Source: Mangifera indica (lineage: Eukaryota; Streptophyta; Magnoliopsida; Sapindales; Anacardiaceae). From it: a DNA stretch of 64,000 nt. Positions within the stretch are counted from its first letter, which is position 1; each line of letters opens with the position of its first letter. Both the position numbers and the translations under genes were made by a program. The stretch is taken from positions 6,324,001 through 6,388,000 of the forward strand of contig NC_058152.1 of assembly GCF_011075055.1 (NCBI RefSeq), given 5' to 3'. Shown here piece after piece: positions 12,091-24,800 of the stretch. The notes beneath the pieces were generated by a model. That model was not told the DNA's origin, did no database searches, and saw only the letters and a list, made by a program, of their open reading frames with translations.

Positions 12091-13255
12091 TCTACATTCT
12101 CTTCAAGGGAAACTGCCACTGGAAAGAGTGGTATTGAAAACCCAAACTAAGGCATTGTAACATAAAATTAAATATGCGTAGTTACTTGATTTCTTTCATG
12201 CTTCCTTCAAATGTAGTGTCTGCCTTCAAACCTTAGATTTAAAAATTTAATTCCTTCATTTAATAGCCAACAGTTTGTTCAGTAACATTGGGATAACCCT
12301 TGAAAGCCCATACATAGTGAATAGCAGGGCCAAGAATGCATCCGAGGACTGAAACTCCTAAACTTTGTGCTGTCCTAAAAGTTTCTGCTTGACTACAATG
12401 CCAGCCCTGGTATATATTTTTCACTGTCCTTTCCAGCACCCTTTCATTATTGGTTCCAAAATTATGCCTGCTGTAAAATATAGCTCATGAGGCAGTACAA
12501 TTTTAGTTATTTATCTTTTTAGTTTTTATTTTTTCTTTTCAACTTTAGTTTCATTACTTTGAACAATATTTAGCCACTGCCCACAAACAGTTTTTAGCCT
12601 AATAATTTCCACTGCTTTAGCTCACACTGAACCTAAATCTTAGGAAGAGGATTCATCTCAAGACCTGGGTACAAAATTTTACATTCCACCTTAGAAAAGT
12701 GACTTGCTATTACAGATAAAATGTAACGAATTAAACTAATATATCTTAGCAGATTGGATTTAGCCCATATTTCTTGATTTCAGTGCTTATTTACTAATAA
12801 GTCTCATGTTGTTCAAGTTGGAAATGGCACAAAGAAATAATTAGACAATTATAGTTTGTGATTTAATGGGAAGTCGTTTAATTTGATGGAGTACAATGCT
12901 TTCTAAATAGACCTTATAAAATTCACAATGAAAATTATTTTAAGGTAAATATATCCGATCTAGTCCACACCAGTTCATGCTTTGTAAGAAGTGAGTTCCT
13001 ATGTAGTTTTATCCTGTAACTTAATTTTAGCTTTCTTTACGGCGCTACAATCTAACTTATAATACTTAATAAATCTTTTCTGATAATTCCTTGACCTATT
13101 TTATCATCTGAGAAGTTTCTTGTCTGTAATCATCTTTTTTTCTGTATTATGCTTTTCTTTATTTTGAATAAATATATATAATAACTGTTAGTGCTGAATG
13201 TATTGGGTGCTACTGTATGCAGTTATATCTGCTCACAGTATATCTGGTGTTTCAG
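12091..13255. other. Upstream or intronic spacer
   Basis: A+T-rich with no recognisable coding exon. It ends in a good splice acceptor (GTGTTTCAG, 13247-13255) immediately before the kinase-like exon. Confidence 0.4.
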
Positions 13256-15372
13256 CTTCAAGCAATTTCAATCCTGTTTCTAGAAGAGTGTACAAGGGAT
13301 TGAAGGATTTTAGGAAGAAACTTGTTGACCGAGAACTATTCACACAAAATCTTGAAGATTGGATTATTGAAAAATCTCTTTCAGATGAAGCTACTGGGGA
13401 ACAGGCTTTCCAGTCTCCATTTCTCATGGATGAATTGCGCAATCTTGATTTAGCATTAGAAGGTGTTCTATTTCAGCAGCTGTGTCGTATGCCATGCTCA
13501 GCGTATGCTTCTGATTATTTGGAAGAAGATGAGTTTCTTGCACTAGAGGACTTCCTCCATGCTATTATAAATGCCCTGTGGCGTACATTTTGGCGCAAAA
13601 GTGGCCCATTGCCATTCTTTTTATCTTGTCCCCGCCATCCGGGATCCAGGTTTTATTCTATAGAGAAGGCAATATCTCGGGGAAAGCTTGATGAGCTTTG
13701 TGGATTAGCTTTGATAGCTAAAGCTGGGAATGATTTGAAAGTCCATTGGGATCAAGTGGTACAGTTTACCTTGTTTAGATCAGATATTTTATCAGAAAAT
13801 GAGTTGAAGTTGTCTCCTAGCAGCATTTGTGAAGCTCTATTTTATGGTATTCATGTACTTCTTGCTAGAAGTTTGAGCAAGCTCTGTAACATTGACAATG
13901 ATTCTGTTTTTGTCTTGGTTCTTGATTCTAAATTTGGTGGAGTGATAAAACTTCGTGGCGATATTGGAAAACTTGAATTCAACTCAACTAACCCCTATCT
14001 ATCTGTGGTTGAGTGGATCAAATGCAATGCTGAAATCAGTATTTCTGCAGTTGACCAGATATGGAACAAGTTGGGAAATGCAAGTTGGGGGGATCTTGGA
14101 ACCCTGCAGATAATTCTGGCAATCTTCTATTCCATCGTCCAGTGGGTTGGACCACCAAGAAAGTCTATAGCCTCATTGGCTTCAGATCATAGCCTTCGCC
14201 TTCAGAAACGTAGGCTAGAGTGCCGTCTATCGGAGAATGAAAATGCATTGGTACCTTTCCAGTATACAAGCCATCAACGAGCAGAGATTGTTGAAGTTGA
14301 TCAGTGTGATACTCCAACATTCAGAAAGCAAGCATCATGCTTAAGGCTCAAGCAGGGTGAAATATTGGTACTGGAGGATCAACAACAGGGGCAAAGAGGT
14401 TTTCAAATACAGGATTCTTTGAAAAGAGGGAACTATTTCCTCTACAGTGCTGTTGCTCTAGAAAATCCCCCACAGCTGATGACCTTGTATGTGGGTGCTC
14501 ATCCATCCAGGCTGGAGCCATCTTGGGAGGATATGAGTCTGTGGTACCAAGTACAGAGGCAAACCAAGGTATTAAACATCTTGAAGCAACAGGGAATCTC
14601 AAGTAAATATTTGCCGGAACTCATTTCTTCTGGTCGAATTTTGCATTCTGGTCCCTGTGAAAAACAGAGCCCGGGGGGATGCTGTGATCATCCATGGTGT
14701 GGAACCCCAATACTTGTGACGTCTCCAGTTGGGGAGCCACTTTCGCTAGTTGTTGCTCATAATGGCCTATTGTCCTCAGAAGATGCAATACGCTGCTGCC
14801 GAGACTGCCTAGTTGCTCTAAGAAGTGCAGCATCAGCCAATGTTCAGCATGGTGATATTTGTCCTGAAAACATAATACGTGTTGTTGACTCACAGGGCAT
14901 GAGAAACTTATTTCTATACATCCCAGTGTCATGGGGACGTGCAGTAATTGAAGACAGGGACAGCCCAGCAATAAATTTACAGTTCTCATCATCTCATGCA
15001 CTTCAGCATGGGAAGCTTTGTCCATCATCCGACGCTGAGAGCCTCATTTACCTCTTATTTTTTGTTTGTGGAGGAACTATGGAGCAACAAGACTCAATTG
15101 AATCTGCATTGCAATGGAGGGAGAGAAATTGGGCAAGCAGGTCAATTCAGCAACATCTAGGCAAAGTTTCAGCCCTCTTAAAAGCATTTGCCGATTATGT
15201 GGATAGCCTGTGTGGAACTCCATATCCAGTCGACTATGATATTTGGTTAAAAAGACTAAATAGAGCTGTGGATGGTGCAGCAGATAGAGGTAAAATGATT
15301 GAAGAAGTAGCTATAACTTTAAGACTAGAGGATGTTGCTGAGTCTTCAGGAGCCTCAGTAGGTGGTACTTAA
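13256..15372 (+). CDS. Protein-kinase-like protein, large last exon
   Basis: An uninterrupted frame of about 705 codons ends TAA at 15372. It opens without a break from an ATG at 13198, but I place the exon start at 13256: the sequence before it is a good acceptor, and the first residues from 13198 look like translated intron. The C-terminal third resembles a kinase fold: HGDICPENI (14848 onward) fits a catalytic loop HGDxxxxN with Asp and Asn kept, and VSWGRA (about 14926-14943) stands where DFG is expected. A later SSDAESLIYLLFF segment resembles the DxESLxYLL region of non-canonical kinases. No glycine-rich loop or VAIK lysine was recognised. The N-terminal 400 residues are a conserved-looking region of unknown function. 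It may be a pseudokinase or atypical kinase; substrate and location are unknown. The upstream part of the gene is uncertain. Confidence 0.75.
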
Positions 15373-15987
15373 AATTAGTTTCATGATTAAGAAGAGCTGA
15401 GTTTTGATGGGGTTTGGTTTTGTAAGAGTTTTTGAGTGAAATTGGCATGGTTTTGGTTCAATGGGCTTTGGGGACACTATGATCTTAACACAACTTATCA
15501 ACCTCAACAATGTGAATCTTTTATCAAGTTGGGGCTTCATAACAAGATGAAGAAATTATGTAGGCATTTTTTGGATTGGATTTAATGTAAAGGTAACTTA
15601 ATTGTAATTGTTATTCATTATTTATGATTAATTGGATTGTCGCCCTTGTTTTTCATGGTGCAAGAAAAACATGTTAGATGATTTTCTTTCAGGATAAAAA
15701 GGGAAAATATTGCTAAAGCAAATTATTTTAACAATAATGAAAAATTATTAAAGCTTTCTTAATAGGGATGAATAAGAACTGAACCAAGCCCAAACATGGG
15801 CTGGTTTGAGCTTAATTTGAATGGTTTTAGAGGTGTTTTGCGTTTATTTTGAATTAGTCAAATTAATTTGAAGAAAGATTCAAGTTCGGTGTAGGGAAAA
15901 CATTTGAGGTTCTTATATAAATTTATAGTTTGAATTCATAGCTCAAGTTTGTAATTAAAGTTCATAACAAGTTTATAGTTTAAGTTA
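15373..15987. other. 3' flank of kinase-like gene
   Basis: A+T-rich downstream sequence, probably including the 3' UTR. No gene was seen before the target duplication (15979-15987) of the foldback element. Confidence 0.4.
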
Positions 15988-16829
15988 GGCCAAAGGACTA
16001 TTTCCCACCCAAGGTATATTGCAATCTCAAGTTTCCACCTTTTAACTATGGAAATACTGTTTACTCACCCATGGTTTGTTAAATTTAACAGAATCCTAAC
16101 GCCTAAACATTTTATCTCTTTTTGCCTCCCTAAACTTTAAAAACTAAAATTTTTCCTCATCCTAAGCTTTAAAAAATGGTAGTTTTATCATAAGGTTTCG
16201 TTTTGAAATTTTCGACGACATCTCCGACTCCATTGTCGACGCCTCTCCCTCCTGAAGCATCCTCTCCTTTCGACAATCTCTTTCCTCTCATTTGGACGTC
16301 GATTGGTATCGGAGAAGCCTTAGGAGACGAAGAACTTCGTCGGGGAAGACGAAGTTCTTCATCTTCCCAAATGCAAACAAAGATGTGGGAAGACGACAGC
16401 TTTGTCTTCGTCTGGGAAGACGAAGAACTTCGTCTTCCCCGACGAAGTTCTTCGTCTCCTAAGGTTTCTCCGACGCCGATTAGGCGTCCAAATGGGAGGA
16501 AAGAGATCGCGGAAGGAAAGGATACTTCGGGAGGGAGAGGTCGTCGGCAATGGAGCCGAAGATGTCATCGGAGATTTCAAAACGAAACCCTAGGGTGAAA
16601 TTGCCATTTTTTAAAACTTAGGCTGAGAAAAAATTTTAGTTTTCAAAGTTTAGGGGGGCAAAAATAGATTGTATTTTAGTTTATTTTTTAATATTATAGA
16701 GAAAATGATGATTTTACCCTTACCACCATTAATTTTAACTGTTTATAGGTAGGTGTTTGGTATTTTCATAATTAAAGGGTAGAAACTTGAGATTGCAACA
16801 TATCTTGGTTGGGAAATAGTACTTTGGCC
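15988..16829. mobile_element. Foldback (Mutator-like) element, 842 bp
   Basis: The element is almost wholly one inverted repeat. The left end, GGCCAAAGGACTATTTCCCA, is mirrored by the right end's complement, GGCCAAAGTACTATTTCCCA, and complementarity continues inward to the centre near 16408. A perfect 9-bp duplication TTTAAGTTA flanks it (15979-15987 and 16830-16838), the length expected of Mutator-like transposition. There is no transposase, so it is non-autonomous. The centre is markedly G+C-rich, with repeated GACGAAG/CTTCGTC words, unlike its A+T-rich surroundings. Open frames at 16203-16598 on both strands are by-products of the palindrome. Confidence 0.9.
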
Positions 16830-17932
16830 TTTAAGTTAATGATTTAAATTTTTAGCCTGACTTTATTGTTCAAGTTCATAACTTAATTTCGTGGCTTAAA
16901 TATGTAGTAATATCAATGTAATGTAAGCCAAATGCAATTTAGCAATATGTGAAAGTTCATTTGGAAATTCCCTAATAAAATTTGTTTACTTCATCTTGAA
17001 ATAAGTATCTACATGCCCCCAATTCACAGTATGCTTGCTATGAATTACCGACACATTTGATTGACATATACATAAGCAATAAGAGTTGCAAAAATATCTC
17101 AACAGAACTGCATATGATATTCCTCTTTGAGCCATTACTTTCAACATCTGAATTTTCCTCTTTCTCCTTTGTTGCGGGTGTGACAAAGACAATTTCACAA
17201 CAAACTAGATAACATAATTTTGAATAATATGTTGATGTAATTTCATGGATGTAATAACTTGCACAAGACAAACGATGTTTTAAAGTTCACCATACTATTT
17301 AATGATAATAGTGCTATGCGAGATACATTTTGAATGTATGTTTGAAAGAACAAGTTCCAATATAAAATTATGAGATCAACCAAGTTTCATTAAGAGACTA
17401 AATATTTGTATAAACAATATTAATGATGGATATGAACAATAAGGATTGAAGGTCGTAATTATTTTCCATTATGACACTTAGATGATGATCACACGACTAT
17501 AGGATACAATAATGTTTCATTGTAGATAAATAGGTGCCTATACTCCGAGACATTTTAAAGATAATATTTATCGTAGTTGATTTGATTGTGTAAATAAACT
17601 AAAAGAAATTATCATGGCTACGAGATAACAAATTATAATACACACAAACATAACGTGAAAAAAATAAAGACAGGGCTTTAAACCAAGTTGCCCATGAGAT
17701 TGGTAACTTAACAAAACGGTTAACTTTGGGGTTACCAGCAATTAAATTTTTCTCTCTTAGGTGTGTCAAAAATGGCAAACATATGAAGGGTTTGTGAAAA
17801 TAACCCTTAGGCTCTGAATCACAATTAACTTAATGTCAATATAATATATGGCTAAGTGTATTTAAATATTGATCGAATCTATTCGATTGGTTTGGTACAA
17901 TCTTGGTTTGAGAACACGGATAATAGGTAATA
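16830..17932. other. Spacer between the two foldback elements
   Basis: A+T-rich, with no gene. Short minus-strand frames near 17000-17270 have no family signature. Confidence 0.4.
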
Positions 17933-18731
17933 TGCCAAATGACTTATTCCTATCCAAAGTTTGGTGAAATTTTAAATTTATATCGGTCAATTTTTTAAAA
18001 TTTAAATATTCACCATTCTATTAAAATTTATTGTTATAATAAGGGTAAAAATATTATTTTGTTAAAACTATTTAAAAAACTAAAAATTTATCATATTTCT
18101 TCTCTTAGGTTTATAAATCTAATAATTTTTTTCATCCAAAGTTTGAAAAGTGATAATTTTTTTCTATGTTTTTTTCCTTCTTTTCGGTGCCCATCTTTCT
18201 TGCTGCCAAAAATTAGAAGATGATGAAACATGCCAAAAGATGATGAAGCGTCATCTTTGTCTGATCAAAGATTGACTTCAGACTTATTCTAGAGATGTCA
18301 ATCTTCGATCGAACAAATTGCCTTTGTTTGACAAAAAATGAATCATCTTTATCTAGTTAAAGAGATAAAGATAACACTTTGTCGTCTTCTAATAAAAACC
18401 TAAGGGAATAGACCGAACAGTAGTCAATTGCCCCACCTAAGGGAACACTTTGTTGTCTTTCGATTTTCGACGATAAAAATGGTGGTTATTGGAGAGAAGG
18501 ATAAAAAATCCTAGGAAAAAAAGAGCACTTTTCAAACTTTTGTTAAATTTGTAAATCTAGAGTGGAAAATATGATAAATTTTAGTGTTTTTAATATCTTT
18601 AGTTTAATAACATTTTTACCCTTAATTGTAATAATAAATTTTAACATAATGGTATATATTTGAATTTTTAAAAGTTAATGGTGTGACTTTAAAATTTCAC
18701 CAAACCTTGGGTGGGAATTCTTTTGTTGGCC
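17933..18731. mobile_element. Second foldback element of the same family
   Basis: The left end (GCCAAATGACTTATTCC, then CCAAAGTTTGGTGAAATTTT) pairs with the complement of the right end (GCCAACAAAAGAATTCCCAC, then AAGGTTTGGTGAAATTTT). Inverted complementarity continues for well over 150 bp, including shared AAGGGTAAAAAT words. The ends match the family consensus of the 15988-16829 copy. No clear 9-bp duplication remains, so this copy is older or has damaged ends. It stops 83 bp upstream of the TATA box of the CHFR gene. Confidence 0.75.
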
Positions 18732-18813
18732 CAATTTCTAAGAAGAGCGGTGCCAACTGCAAAACAAGAACGGGTCTTCACTCTTCCAAAGCACGCTTGC
18801 ACATTCTGTTCAG

Positions 18814-18821
18814 TATAAATA
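18814..18821 (+). promoter_or_regulatory. TATA box of the CHFR gene
   Basis: TATAAATA lies 48 bp upstream of the CHFR start codon, which implies transcription starting near 18845 and a very short 5' UTR. No other TATA is as well placed. Confidence 0.6.
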
Positions 18822-18861
18822 GACGATTCCACTCTGCCTTTAAACTAGCACAAGGGGTCTT

Positions 18862-21800
18862 ATGGCTGAAGTTGGTGAATCTTCTTCCCCAAAACTCTCC
18901 CAAAATATTTGGGCAAAGCTTGGTATTTATTTCTTTCCCTTCCATTGTTTAGTCTTTTATGTTATTCTGAAATTAAACTCAAAGAAGCAACAAAGTTTCA
19001 GACTTTTCTTCTTTTGCTTTTCTTTATCCTTTTTGGCAAATGGGTTTCATTTCTATATTGCATTTTTATGAAGTGTTTTGGACTTTTTTTAAAAATAATT
19101 TTGTTCAGAAAATGTTGACAATGAATGTGATAGTTAAATTTTGTTTCTTGGGATTGCAGTACCATCTGATTCCAGATACTGTGATGTTGAAATAAGTTCA
19201 GAAGAGGCGGTCATACGCTCAGAGATTTTATCTTCTTCTCCAGACAAGCATGAATGGTGTAAAATAACAAGAAATTCTGATCACCCTTCTGCCACATTGC
19301 AAAATAAGAGGTATTTTGCATTTTTTTTTTATTCATCTCTCTTCAGTAGTCAATTCAAAACTAAGAGGATAACTGATGAGCTGAGAATTACCCTATATAT
19401 ATAAATATGTTCCCTAACTAGTGTGTGTTTATATATATATATATAAATTATTGAATTTAATGCTTTCTAGAGGAGTGGCGTTGCAAGAGACATATTGATG
19501 GGGGTTAGGTTTAAAGATAGGTATTCTCAACTGGTCAAATCACTTTGAATTTCGATATATTCATGGTCATGTCCCTGTGTTTTATATGTTGAATTTAGCG
19601 GTTCTATGGTTGTATTTAGGACTAAAAACGAGAAAGAAATAAGCAAATAGATTAAAGTAATGGACTTTTTTTAACATGGATGGTATGATTAGTTTCCAAT
19701 TCAAATATGAAGCCTGAACCTAAACCAGTTGACTCTGTAACATGGTTATTGTCAATATAGTGTTTTTTTTTTTTTTTTTGAATTAATTTTTAAAAAATTT
19801 TATGAGGACATCTAGATTTGTATTTGTTGAGGAAGCAAGGTTTAGTAATTTAGCAAGGAAAATAAGTTGGGGGGAGGTGGAAGTCATGTTATTAGTGAAA
19901 ACCAACAAGCAAAGAATGTGCAAAAAAAAATTGTTTATTAACTAATTAAAATTAAATAAATAGATGAATGATGAGAAAAATATAGGAAAAAATATCTTAT
20001 GTTTTTGTGATATATTGGCTATGCATAAGTGATAAACTTTGTATTTGGATGGGGGATTTTGATATAGTTCAAATGCAATACTTGTTGACGAGGCTGTTGT
20101 GCAAAATGGAGAGGTTGTTGACATCAGCAGTGGATCTGAAATCATTCCTGCCCCTGATAGAGTAGGTAAGTATTAATTCTCTATAATATCTTAAATTTTA
20201 TTTAATACTTAAAATAAATATATATATTTTTTATATTTATATTTGCAGTCTTGTTTAAATTCTTGTGTGTTAAATCTTAGAATATTTCAAAGCTTCATTG
20301 TGTTTGTACTTTTTTCTGTTTCTCTTTGAAATATTAAAAAATTGTTTAGTACAAGCATTTACAGTATTATGAGATTGGTTGGTACAAAACATTTATTGTA
20401 TGATTATTAGTCTTTTGATGAGAAAAAAATATTGCATGTTGAGGAAAAGTACAATGTAATGTAAGGAGAATTTATATAATCTTGAACTAACGAATTTAAC
20501 CAAAGAGAGCATTATAGATATCAAGTAAATAAGAAAGCATGCATACATACACAGCATCCTTTTTAATCATAGAAGAAGAGGTTTGGAAATTCTTTTTAGA
20601 TAATTGAAACGGAATCGTTTTCTCACTTCATAAAAAGCAGAAAGACATTTTCACTGCATATCTATGTAAAGGTTTACCTCATTTTGATTTCATAAATACT
20701 CTAAAATTAAATGCTAGGCATTTTGGAATTGTGAACAAATTGTGGGGGTGAAAGTGAATATTTCAATGGAAGCCCCAAGCTGTGACTTGATGCCTAATGC
20801 AAGTTTAGAAGCTATTTTTTTTCTGGTAAAATGCTACTTATAATAGATCTCTATGTAGTTTGAATTTTGAGCTTAGTTGTCATATTATTTTTTGGTTGTA
20901 TCAAAGTGGCATGATTTCTCATACCCTAGCATATTTATTGTAGTTGAAGTTTCAGGCTAATGTTGTGAATTTCTCTTCTTTTCATTCATTCTATCCCCTC
21001 CTTATGTTGATTGGTAGTTAAGCGTCGTTGGAATTATTTGTATATGTAGAAATCTTAGGTATTCATTAGGAAATATTGACAGAATATTCATTATTATAGT
21101 AACATAATATATAGGTATAAATTAGGGAATCTTAATCCTGATGTTGAGCCTCCCATTGAACATGAACATTTCAAAAAAGATGGTGATGTATTGTCCCAAG
21201 GTCAACTGGACCTCCCTATTGTTTTTAGAAAAGGAATAAGTCATTTATCCAACATCCTATATCAAGGGTTTTTTTCCTATGAAAGATTGTCGCTTGAATC
21301 TCAAGCATCTATTATTTCATTGTCAGAAACAAAGATACAAAAGAGCATACAAACACTTGTCAATCCCACATGGAGATTAATAGTCCAAGAAGAAATGGGT
21401 GCTCTAGGAAGAAACAATACTTGGGAAATTTTAAAGCTACTCAAGGGAAAGAGAACTGTAGGGTTCAAGTGGATTTTTGCTGTGAAGTATAATGTAGATA
21501 GGATTATCAACAGGTACAAGGCAAGATTTGTTGCCATAGTTTGTACTCAAACCTATGGTACAGACTACTAGGAGACATTTGTAGCAGTGGCTAAACTAAA
21601 TATTGTAATGGTTCTCCCATCATTAACTTCCAACCTTAATTGACCTTTACAACAAGTAGGTGTAGAAAAGCTTGCCTAAATGGTGATTTACATGAAAAGT
21701 TTTACATGGAGCAAACCCCTGGTTTTGAAGATTGAATTTATTTATCTGTGGTGTAAAACAATCACCAAGAGAATGTGTTAGAAACCCAACCCTTATTCAA

Positions 21801-24800
21801 CAAAAACAGAAAATAAAATACAATAAAATAAAATAATTTTATTAATTAAAGGGTTACAAAAATAATCCGGACAATTCGAGGAGTCCAGGGTGTCCCATTT
21901 TCTGGCCGTTCAAGGTGCTGGAAACCTTTTACAATCAACCAAAGTTGGTTGGCTAAATAACAAAACCCTATTTTTTTTCCTCCCCCCTTTTGAAACCCAA
22001 ACAACCTTTTTTGTAATAAAACTACTTTGCGAATTGAGGAGAAGTGTCCCAATTCTAGCAGAATGCTTTGAGAACTTTACTTTGGCTGTCAAAAAAAGAG
22101 GATTTACATGAGCCTAACCCGATCACACTTTTCTACAAGCACTTTGAAGATGGCAAAGTGTCTATTTTAATAATATATGCGGACAACATCGATTTCACAA
22201 AAGACAATCATGAAGAACTAGATACTTTGAAAATTATATTGTAGAAGAACAAGAATTTGAGCTTGAAGATCTTGGAACTCTAAGGTACTTTCTTGGAATG
22301 GAGGTAGCTCAAAGCAAAAATGGGATCACTATATTATACAAAGGAAGTATGTACTTGTTTTACTTCAAGAAATAGGTATATTGGGATGCAAACATGTTTA
22401 GACCCTTATGGAGCAAAATGTCAAATTAGTTATTGAGAAAGGTAAGGAAGTTGACTGAGAGTGGTACCAATGATTAGTGGGAAAATTGATCTACTAATCT
22501 CACACAAGACTAGACATTGCTTTTGTGGTAAGTTTTGTAAGCTAGTTTATGCATGCATCCAAGTAGAAACATTTTGAAGTTGTATACATAATTATGAGGT
22601 ATTTAAAAGGCATCCCTGGGAAGGGACTTTTTTTATTTTCAAAAAATGTGATTACAAAATGGTAGAAGTCTACACAAACTCTAATTGGGCAGTTTCACTG
22701 TAGGTAGAAGACCCATGTCAAGATATTGTACTTTTCTTTGGGGGTAATCTAGTGACATGGAGAAGCAAGAAACATTCAGTGGTTGCTTGAGGCAATGCAG
22801 AAGTTGAGTTTCGTGTGTTGGTTCATGGTGTATGTGAAGGAATATGGCTAAGGAGGTTACTAAGTGAACTAAAAAATTGTAGTAACTCCCCCATGAAATA
22901 TATTGTGATGACAAGGTTGTTGTGAGCATAACACATAATCTAGTTCCTCATGATCGTACAAAGCATGTGGGAGTTGATCGCCACGTCATTGAGGAAAAGA
23001 TCGATAATGAAAGTGTATGTTTGACTTATTTTCCTACCAGAGAGCAGACAATAAATATCTTAACTAAGAACTTTCATTGACTGAGTTTCAAAGATTTGGT
23101 AGATAAGCTGGGAATGATCAACATATACATCCCAACTTGAGGGGGAGTGTAGAAATTTTAGGTATTCATTAGGAAATATTGACAAAATATTTTGAGTATT
23201 TGTGTAAATAAGATAGTTGTCTATATTAGAATAAAATTACTAATTTGATTTCCAATCCAATTAGAATATTAGGCTTTAATTTTTTTTCTTTTTGATGGGA
23301 TTGTGTGCTGTGTCTACTTCCTATATATATATATATATTTCTTTTGTTAAGATTCTTGGAATTCTGTATTTGTAGCTTAGGATCAATTTTTTACCTAAAA
23401 TTTGGAAAAACTTATTATTTTTTTTTGTTAGTTTATGAATTTTTAGACTTTTTCCTGATAGTTATTGAAATTAAAACGTTTACTATCTTCTTGAAAGGGT
23501 ATGTTAGCTTCGATTTCTCTTTTTCTTATAATTGTTATTCTTCTTTTATAATATAGTTTTTAACAGTTTGTGTTGTTCTTTATAATTTTTTGCATTGTAC
23601 AATTTGGTCTATAATGTGTATTCTTTTGATGCCTCCAGGATACTTGAGTTATAGATTTAAAGTAATGCCACGACAAGAGTCCTGCAAGCAGCAGTTAAAG
23701 GTAGGTAATTATGAATGGAGTGTTCATTTTGAAGATGCCGTTGCATGTATAGTTATGCTACTCATATAGTTTGTCTCTTTGTTTGGTTTTTCCAGATTTC
23801 CATAGATGTTCAGCATGCAAAATGTTGCATCTGTTTAAATGTTTGGCATGATGTTGTTACAGTTGCCCCTTGCCTCCATAATTTTTGGTCAGTTATTTAT
23901 ATATTTATCTTCTGCCCATTATAACTTCTAATTTCAATTTGCTGATTTTATATCTAGCTGTCCTTTTTATATATTTGTTTTTAGCAATGGATGCTTCTCT
24001 GAGTGGTTAAGGAGATCACAGGATAAACGTGCAACTGTGCTCTGCCCCCATTGTAGAGCGATTGTACAATTTGTTGGGAGAAACCATTATTTGCGTAATG
24101 TTGAGGAGGTAGTAAATTAAATTCTCCATTACCACGCAGCTTATGAATTTGTTGGAAAGATTTTGTATGAGCATCTGTGGTTTTTTCATGTCCTTTCAGA
24201 TAAGAAAGTGATTTTTTTTTTTTAAATAAAGAAAACTTATGAAACAAAAGACAGACTTCTAGAAAAAACAGAAATTCTTGCAAGCTGGCTGAAGAAATTC
24301 TATAACAAAAGTGGGAATTCTAAAAGAGCCCGGCAATTGAAAAAAGATAAAAACCAAAACGATCTCCACTGTCTGCCCTATCTCAATTAAACAAAAGAGA
24401 GGAATTTCCCTAGCGGACACCAAAGAGAAGCCCACAATTGAAATTACAGGGATAATGTTTTCTTCCATTTGGTCTATAAATCTTTTGTTGCTTTCTAAGA
24501 AAACTACCCAAAAGTAGTCATTCTTGCATGGTTCTAAGAACGGAAGCTCTATTCTCCTCCCTAAAGTACTATGTTTCTCAACTAACAAATACACAAGGGA
24601 ACTTGGAACTCCCTGCCCAATATAGTTTAGAATAAGGAAAATTCCATAATAGCAAGCCAACACAGCGGTGGAGATAGAGCACATGGCATTATAATTTCTA
24701 TATGCAGTACTGCTTCTGTGACAATATCCATACAAATTGAAATTAAATTTGTATAAGCCTTGATGTACTGACCTTTTTCTTCATGGTTGTCAATGGATAT

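Noticed and set aside
13198..13255. ATG at 13198 as the true start of the kinase-like protein
   Set aside because: The sequence ends in a strong splice acceptor (GTGTTTCAG) and the residues before it look like translated intron, so the exon probably starts at 13256. Not excluded without cDNA.
16203..16598. 131-codon frame with repeated RRSSSS words, and opposing frames
   Set aside because: It lies wholly inside the palindromic foldback element; the repeated peptide simply reflects the inverted repeats.
21846..22111. Overlapping short frames on both strands
   Set aside because: They fall in the solo TRIM LTR, which is non-coding.
24259..24735. 158-codon minus-strand frame as an antisense gene in the CHFR intron
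   Set aside because: No family resemblance and a poly(A)-like end; more likely a retroelement fragment.
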